The notes under the pieces are model-generated. The model ran no database searches and was not told the origin of the DNA. It saw only the letters and a program-made list of their open reading frames with translations. Below, piece by piece: positions 24,447 to 28,692 of a DNA stretch of 28,692 nucleotides. This DNA is from Bacteroidales bacterium. Its GTDB lineage: Bacteria > Bacteroidota > Bacteroidia > Bacteroidales > UBA932. A program made the translations under genes and the position numbers. Numbering within the stretch: position 1 is the stretch's first letter; each line of letters opens with the position of its first letter. The stretch lies in assembly GCA_023227835.1 (NCBI GenBank), contig JALOCI010000036.1, positions 1-28,692 on the forward strand. The letters are read 5' to 3'.

Positions 24447-25532
24447 ATGAAATATAAAAAATTGTACGACAAGGTTTTGAACGGTGAGTTTCTGAGTTGC
24501 GGAGATGGCATGGAGCTCTACAATAAAACGCCGGTCAATGAGCTTTTTTCACTTGCCGACAAGGTTCGTTTTATTCATAATCCGGAGTCAAAAGTCAGCT
24601 GGCAGATTGACAGAAATGTAAACTATACAAACGTGTGCATATCCGGCTGCCTTTTCTGCAATTTCCACTGCACTATTTCTCAGAAAGAAAAAAGTTTCAC
24701 AATAACCAAAGAGGAATTCAGAAAAAAAATTGAAGAACTTCACAACCTGGGAGGAGATCAGTTGTTGCTCCAGGGAGGATTACATCCCCGTTACGGAATA
24801 GAGTTTTACGAAGAATTATTCACTGAAATAAAATCTATTGACCCCCTCATCAAACTAAACGCTCTTGGACCACCAGAGGTAGCTCATATAGCAAGAATAA
24901 GCAATATTTCCATAAAAGAGACTCTGGAGCGTCTTATAAAAGCAGGATTGAATTCTCTTCCCGGAGCCGGTGCTGAGATTCTTTCAGACAGGGTAAGAAA
25001 AATAATTTCCCCCGGCAAACCCTCTGCTTCCAAATGGACAGAGGTGATGAAAGAGGCTCACAAAATGGGCCTTGGCTCTACGGCAACGATGGTTTACGGT
25101 CATATAGAAACCATAGAGGAACGAATTGAGCATCTGATTACCATAAGAGAGATACAGGCTCAGAAACCTCAAGGTGTCCCCGGTTTCAGGGCTTTTATAG
25201 GATGGCCGATGCAAATTGAAGGGACCAAACTTTCAAAGTTGTATGATATTGCCCCGTTATCTTTGTTGGAACATTTGAAAATGGTGGCAATATCAAGGAT
25301 AATGCTTTGTAATATAGACCATATACAAGCCTCATGGCTTACAATAGGACGATCAGCCGGCATTCTTGCTCTTCATTGTGGTGCTGATGACATGGGATCG
25401 GTTATGATTGAAGAAAATGTTGTATCGTCAGCCGGTGCAAGCAACTATATGGATGCCTTAATGATGCAGGCCGCTATCAGGGAAGCAGGGTTTGAACCCT
25501 GGCTGAGGAATCAGGACTACACGCCAAGGTAG
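24447..25532 (+). CDS. mqnC: Cyclic dehypoxanthinyl futalosine synthase (radical SAM)
   Basis: The 361-residue radical-SAM enzyme carries the cluster motif CxxxCxxC as CISGCLFC (Cys64, Cys68, Cys71) right after RNVNYTNV. The family blocks of MqnC are present: GGDQLLLQGGLHP, AGLNSLPGAGAEILSDRVR, STATMVYGHIETIEERIEHL, IQASWLTIGRS and DDMGSVMIEENVVSSAG. These favour MqnC over its paralogue MqnE, which has a different cluster surround (NPTNVC...CSYAR). MqnC closes the ring of dehypoxanthine futalosine in the futalosine route to menaquinone. No other mqn gene is in the window, so the pathway genes are scattered. The ATG at 24447 is preferred over an upstream in-frame TTG that lies in the promoter box. 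The last 56 bases overlap the convergent rnhA gene. Confidence 0.93.
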   Translation: MKYKKLYDKVLNGEFLSCGDGMELYNKTPVNELFSLADKVRFIHNPESKVSWQIDRNVNYTNVCISGCLFCNFHCTISQKEKSFTITKEEFRKKIEELHNLGGDQLLLQGGLHPRYGIEFYEELFTEIKSIDPLIKLNALGPPEVAHIARISNISIKETLERLIKAGLNSLPGAGAEILSDRVRKIISPGKPSASKWTEVMKEAHKMGLGSTATMVYGHIETIEERIEHLITIREIQAQKPQGVPGFRAFIGWPMQIEGTKLSKLYDIAPLSLLEHLKMVAISRIMLCNIDHIQASWLTIGRSAGILALHCGADDMGSVMIEENVVSSAGASNYMDALMMQAAIREAGFEPWLRNQDYTPR

Positions 25533-25974
25533 GCTGATAGCCTTCATCCGGAGGCAAATCCGGACGTAAGGCCGCCTCAACGGCTAACCTGTCACATCTT
25601 TCGTTTTCAGGATGTCCTGCATGACCTTTTATCCATACAAACCGGACTTTGTGCATTCTGTATAAAACCAGAAACTCTCTCCATAGATCAGGATTCATTT
25701 TCTTGACGAAACCCTTCTTTTCCCAACCGAAAACCCAGCCTTTGTTCACTGCATCACACACATAAGAGGAGTCACTATACACACAAATTTCAGCATTTTT
25801 TCTTTTAACAGCCTCAAGTCCCTTGATAACTGCCAAAAGCTCCATTCTGTTATTTGTAGTTAACGAGAATCCCTCAGACAACTCTTTATAGTGGGACCCC
25901 GATTTAAGCACTACCCCATAGCCTCCGGGTCCCGGGTTTCCCCTTGACGCTCCGTCGGTAAAAATCTGGATCAT
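25477..25974 (-). CDS. rnhA: Ribonuclease HI
   Basis: The 165-residue protein cleaves the RNA strand of RNA-DNA hybrids. The four acidic active-site residues are Asp7 (FTDGASRGNPG), Glu45 (NNRMELLAVI), Asp68 (VYSDSSYV) and Asp128 (ERCDRLA), with the assisting His118 in IKGHAGHPENE. The basic handle region (WEKKGFVKKMNPDLW) used for hybrid binding is present, as in E. coli RNase HI. The final 25 residues after AVEAAL are a proline- and serine-containing tail without known function, encoded in the part that overlaps mqnC. The start codon overlaps the pdxA stop as ATGA, so translation is coupled to pdxA. Confidence 0.96.
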   Translation of the reverse strand: MIQIFTDGASRGNPGPGGYGVVLKSGSHYKELSEGFSLTTNNRMELLAVIKGLEAVKRKNAEICVYSDSSYVCDAVNKGWVFGWEKKGFVKKMNPDLWREFLVLYRMHKVRFVWIKGHAGHPENERCDRLAVEAALRPDLPPDEGYQPTLACSPDSSARVQTLLP

Positions 25975-27032
25975 TGTTGTCTCTCTGGAGTTGTGTGTTC
26001 AGAAACCAATATATTTGATCTCAAATCGTCAAAATCCTGCCTGTTCCTATATATATCACATGCATAATAGATTGCAGAAAGCATGGATGTTGCATTTGCC
26101 CTGTTTTTACCTGCTAATTCAAATGCAGTCCCATGATCTGGTGATGTTCTGACAACGGGCAGACCTGCCGTAAAATTGACTCCGTTCTCAAATGCAAGAG
26201 CCTTGAATGGGATCAATCCCTGATCGTGATACATGGCCAGCACAGCATCGAACTTACCCATCATCTCACTTCCGAAAAAGCCGTCAGGCGAATAGGGCCC
26301 GAAAGCCAGAATGCCTTCATCCGAGGCCTGTTTGATAGCCGGTTTAATAATTTCTGTTTCCTCATTTCCAATAAGTCCCTGATCTCCACAATGTGGATTG
26401 AGCCCCATAACAGCTATTTTTGGCGAAGGAATTGCAAAATCCCTTTTCAAAGAATTAGACATAATCCGGAGTTTATCAACTATCAGTTTCGCTGATATGC
26501 GGGATGAAACCTCGGATAAGGGTATATGGTTGGTTACAAGGCCAACTTTTATCCTGTCTGAAACCATAAACATAAGAGTATCCTTGATTCCAAATATATT
26601 TGCCAGGTATTCCGTATGACCGGTAAAATTAAATCCTCCCTTACTGACCTCGAATTTATTGAAAGGACCGGTCACCAGCACATCAATATTTTTCATTTTC
26701 AAATCCTTGACAGCCTCCTCAAGTGCCATCATAGCAGCCTTTGCTCCATCTTCATTCTGTTTTCCGGGATCTGATTGTATTGAGTCGGGAATACAGTTTA
26801 TTATATTCACCCTTTTGCTGTGTGCCTCTCTTGGAGAGTTTATTACATTGGCAGAAAAATTTTCTGTATCAGGAGAGTGTTTCTTGTAAATACCAATAAC
26901 CTTCGATGAACCGTAAATCACAGGAATACATGAATCTAGAAGTCTTGAATCTGAAAGTGCCTTTATTATAACTTCAGAGGATATACTGTTTATATCTCCT
27001 TGTGAAATCCCTACAACTATTTTATTATTCAT
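25971..27032 (-). CDS. pdxA: 4-hydroxythreonine-4-phosphate dehydrogenase
   Basis: The 353-residue enzyme oxidises 4-phosphohydroxy-L-threonine in the DXP-dependent pyridoxal-5'-phosphate route. The metal-binding histidines His169 (TNHIPL), His214 (LNPHCGD) and His269 (MYHDQGLIPFK) have the same spacing as in E. coli PdxA. FTGHTEYLA (136-144) and GLPVVRTSPDHGTAFE complete the signature. The N-terminal motif, usually GDPAGIGPE, reads QGDINSISSE here, a Bacteroidota-like variant that loses the Pro and Gly residues. It is the first gene of pdxA-rnhA (ATGA overlap) and is divergent from recG, with 65 bases between. No clear TAnnTTTG box was found for it. Confidence 0.95.
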   Translation of the reverse strand: MNNKIVVGISQGDINSISSEVIIKALSDSRLLDSCIPVIYGSSKVIGIYKKHSPDTENFSANVINSPREAHSKRVNIINCIPDSIQSDPGKQNEDGAKAAMMALEEAVKDLKMKNIDVLVTGPFNKFEVSKGGFNFTGHTEYLANIFGIKDTLMFMVSDRIKVGLVTNHIPLSEVSSRISAKLIVDKLRIMSNSLKRDFAIPSPKIAVMGLNPHCGDQGLIGNEETEIIKPAIKQASDEGILAFGPYSPDGFFGSEMMGKFDAVLAMYHDQGLIPFKALAFENGVNFTAGLPVVRTSPDHGTAFELAGKNRANATSMLSAIYYACDIYRNRQDFDDLRSNILVSEHTTPERQQ

Positions 27033-27084
27033 CAGCTTTATATATCTAAATTTGATGCAAGATACAAAAAAACGATAAGATTCT

Positions 27085-27092
27085 TATATTTG
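27085..27092 (+). promoter_or_regulatory. TATATTTG -7 element of recG
   Basis: TATATTTGCG ends 6 bases before the recG ATG at 27098, much closer than the 21-25 bases seen for most other genes here. It predicts a transcript that begins at or next to the start codon. Confidence 0.5.
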
Positions 27093-27097
27093 CGTAT

Positions 27098-28692
27098 ATG
27101 TCATCAATTCTGGACAGTGATATTAAGTTTCTCCCCGGTATCGGTCCCAAAAGGGCCGAACTGTTGGCCTCTGAGCTGAATATAAGAACCTTCAGGGATA
27201 TGCTCTATTTTTTCCCTTTCAGATATCTTGACAGAACCAGGATCTATTCAATTTCCGAGATTGATCCGGAGATGAGCCACATTCAACTTAGGGGGAAAAT
27301 TGTAAGAATCAACATCAGTGGAGATAAGGGCCGTAAAAAGAGGCTTATAGCAACTCTGTCTGATGCAACAGGTGTAATTGACCTGGTTTACTTTCAAGGC
27401 ATTAAGTGGATAAAGGATAAGATTAAATTAAACAATGAATATATTGTATTTGGCAAACCAACCGTTTTTAACCAGACAATCAATCTTGTACATCCTGAAA
27501 TAGACCCGGCCAATGATGACAACGCTGTCTACTCTGGTAATATGATAGGTATATACTCTTCTACTGAACGACTGAAAGAGGCGGGATTCACGAACAAACA
27601 GGTTGCAAAGCTGGAAGCACTTGTTATAAAAATGACAGGGGACTCCATATATGAGACACTCCCGACATATATCACAGAATCAAAAAAGTTGCTTCCGTTA
27701 AGATCCTCCATAAAGCTCATTCACTTTCCAACAAACCAGAATCTTCTCAACCATGCACGTTATCGTCTGAAAATTGAAGAGCTCCTATACCTGCAACTGT
27801 CACTGTTGCGTCAGAAGAATTTAAGAGAGGGCTATACAAGAGGATTCATAATGCCCCGGGTTGGTGATTATTTTAACTTTTGTTTTAATAACATCCCATT
27901 CGAACTTACAAATGCACAAAAAAGGGTTATAAAAGAGATCCGATCGGATATGATAAGCGGCAAACAGATGAACAGGCTTCTTCAGGGAGATGTGGGAAGC
28001 GGAAAGACCATGGTGGCTGTTTTGTGTGCATTGCTTGCCGCTGATAATGGATTTCAGTCTTGTATAATGGCTCCGACAGAGGTGCTTGCTAACCAGCATT
28101 ACAAAGGTGCTATAAAAACAATAGAAGGTTCGGGAATCGTGATTGCAATTCTTACCGGTAATACAAAGGCATCGGAAAGAGAGACTATTCTTGAAGATCT
28201 ATTAGAAGGGAAGATTCATATTCTATTCGGAACGCATGCCCTTCTTGAAGACAGAGTGAAGTTCAAAAATCTGGGATTAGCTGTTATTGACGAGCAACAC
28301 CGATTCGGGGTAGATCAAAGGGCAAGATTGTGGACAAAATCAGAAGAGTTTCCCCATATACTTGTAATGACGGCAACACCCATCCCAAGGACCCTGGCCA
28401 TGACATTGTACGGAGATTTAGATATTTCTGTAATAGATGAACTGCCCCCTGGAAGAAAACCGGTAAAGACGATACATGCGTCCGAAAACCAGAGAATGAA
28501 AATATACGAGTTCATGAAGGAGCAGATAAAGTCAGGGAGACAGGTTTTTGTAGTATATCCCCTTATCAAAGAAAGCGAAAAGATGGACTACAAAAATCTT
28601 CAGGACGGATACGAACAGATAGTAAAATACTTTCCTGCACCTGAATACATAACCGCAGTAGTGCACGGACAACAAAAAAATGAGGACAAGGC
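27098..28692 (+). CDS. recG: ATP-dependent DNA helicase RecG (partial, 3' end missing)
   Basis: 531 codons are visible before the window ends; full RecG is about 680-700 residues, so the last helicase motifs are missing. The N-terminal wedge region starts with DIKFLPGIGPKRAELL, the typical RecG beginning, which supports ATG 27098. An OB-fold region (LRGKIVRINISGDKGRKKRL..., VIDLVYFQG) follows. The helicase core shows the Q-motif LTNAQKRVIKEI, Walker A GDVGSGKT, motif Ia APTEVLANQH, motif II DEQHRFG (DEQH) and motif III MTATPIPRTLAMT. RecG unwinds and reverses stalled forks and branch-migrates Holliday junctions, and it removes R-loops, as does the RNase HI encoded nearby. It is divergent from pdxA. 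The promoter box lies unusually close to the start. Confidence 0.97.
   Translation, partial: MSSILDSDIKFLPGIGPKRAELLASELNIRTFRDMLYFFPFRYLDRTRIYSISEIDPEMSHIQLRGKIVRINISGDKGRKKRLIATLSDATGVIDLVYFQGIKWIKDKIKLNNEYIVFGKPTVFNQTINLVHPEIDPANDDNAVYSGNMIGIYSSTERLKEAGFTNKQVAKLEALVIKMTGDSIYETLPTYITESKKLLPLRSSIKLIHFPTNQNLLNHARYRLKIEELLYLQLSLLRQKNLREGYTRGFIMPRVGDYFNFCFNNIPFELTNAQKRVIKEIRSDMISGKQMNRLLQGDVGSGKTMVAVLCALLAADNGFQSCIMAPTEVLANQHYKGAIKTIEGSGIVIAILTGNTKASERETILEDLLEGKIHILFGTHALLEDRVKFKNLGLAVIDEQHRFGVDQRARLWTKSEEFPHILVMTATPIPRTLAMTLYGDLDISVIDELPPGRKPVKTIHASENQRMKIYEFMKEQIKSGRQVFVVYPLIKESEKMDYKNLQDGYEQIVKYFPAPEYITAVVHGQQKNEDK

Noticed and set aside
25486..25501. Palindrome CAGGGTT-TG-AACCCTG in the mqnC/rnhA overlap
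   Set aside because: A two-base loop and no T run make it a poor terminator, and both strands are coding there. Probably chance.
27529..28569. Minus-strand open frames within recG
   Set aside because: The plus strand has uninterrupted RecG motifs throughout; these are shadow frames.
1..28692. Mobile elements, CRISPR arrays, prophage or integron signals
   Set aside because: No transposase, integrase, regular direct repeats or terminal inverted repeats were seen. Both tRNA genes have no integrase gene or duplicated tRNA end beside them.

Overview
The window is an AT-rich chromosomal segment of a Bacteroidota bacterium, most likely of the order Bacteroidales. The grounds are lineage-typical proteins (a DUF5106-type thioredoxin lipoprotein, a short 447-residue Pgi, a Bacteroides-like AddAB pair), few Shine-Dalgarno sites, and repeated TAnnTTTG promoter boxes, the -7 element of the Bacteroidota primary sigma factor. 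It looks like core genome. I see no insertion sequence, prophage, CRISPR array or integron, and no gene-free stretch over 300 bases.

Layout. 1-326: start of a secreted cyclophilin, leaving the window on the minus strand. 407-3738: a two-gene polar amino-acid ABC importer. A lipoprotein/solute-binding/permease fusion is followed by an ATPase with an extra C-terminal domain. 3741-4748: a tandem-GNAT acetyltransferase and tRNA-Arg(CCT), both minus strand. 4780-6945: an AspT/YidE-type transporter divergent from mscL. 6947-7783: an AraC-type regulator. 7884-9948: tRNA-Lys(CTT), a YqhD-like alcohol dehydrogenase and a patatin-like hydrolase. 15258-9905 (minus): an oxidative pentose-phosphate operon, gnd-zwf-pgl, ending in an orphan 7TM-PAS histidine kinase. 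15346-16281: the DUF5106/thioredoxin lipoprotein. 24371-16274 (minus): gpsA-pgi-addB-addA. 24447-25532: mqnC of the futalosine menaquinone route. 27032-25477 (minus): pdxA-rnhA. 27098 to the end: recG, truncated by the window edge.

How the genes fit together. gnd, zwf and pgl make up the whole oxidative branch producing NADPH, and pgi supplies the glucose-6-phosphate node from the neighbouring operon. YqhD consumes NADPH to reduce aldehydes. GpsA makes glycerol-3-phosphate for lipids. AddA, AddB, RecG and RNase HI serve recombination and R-loop removal. YidE and MscL share a very small divergent control region.

The most unusual points are: the ABC importer, whose solute-binding lobes are arranged lobe 2 / lobe 1-lobe 2 / lobe 1; the ATPase carrying what looks like a degenerate GHKL (anti-sigma-kinase-like) domain; a membrane histidine kinase built into the pentose-phosphate operon; promoter boxes so close to recG and gpsA that their mRNAs may be leaderless; and five convergent gene pairs that abut or overlap with no room for a terminator.
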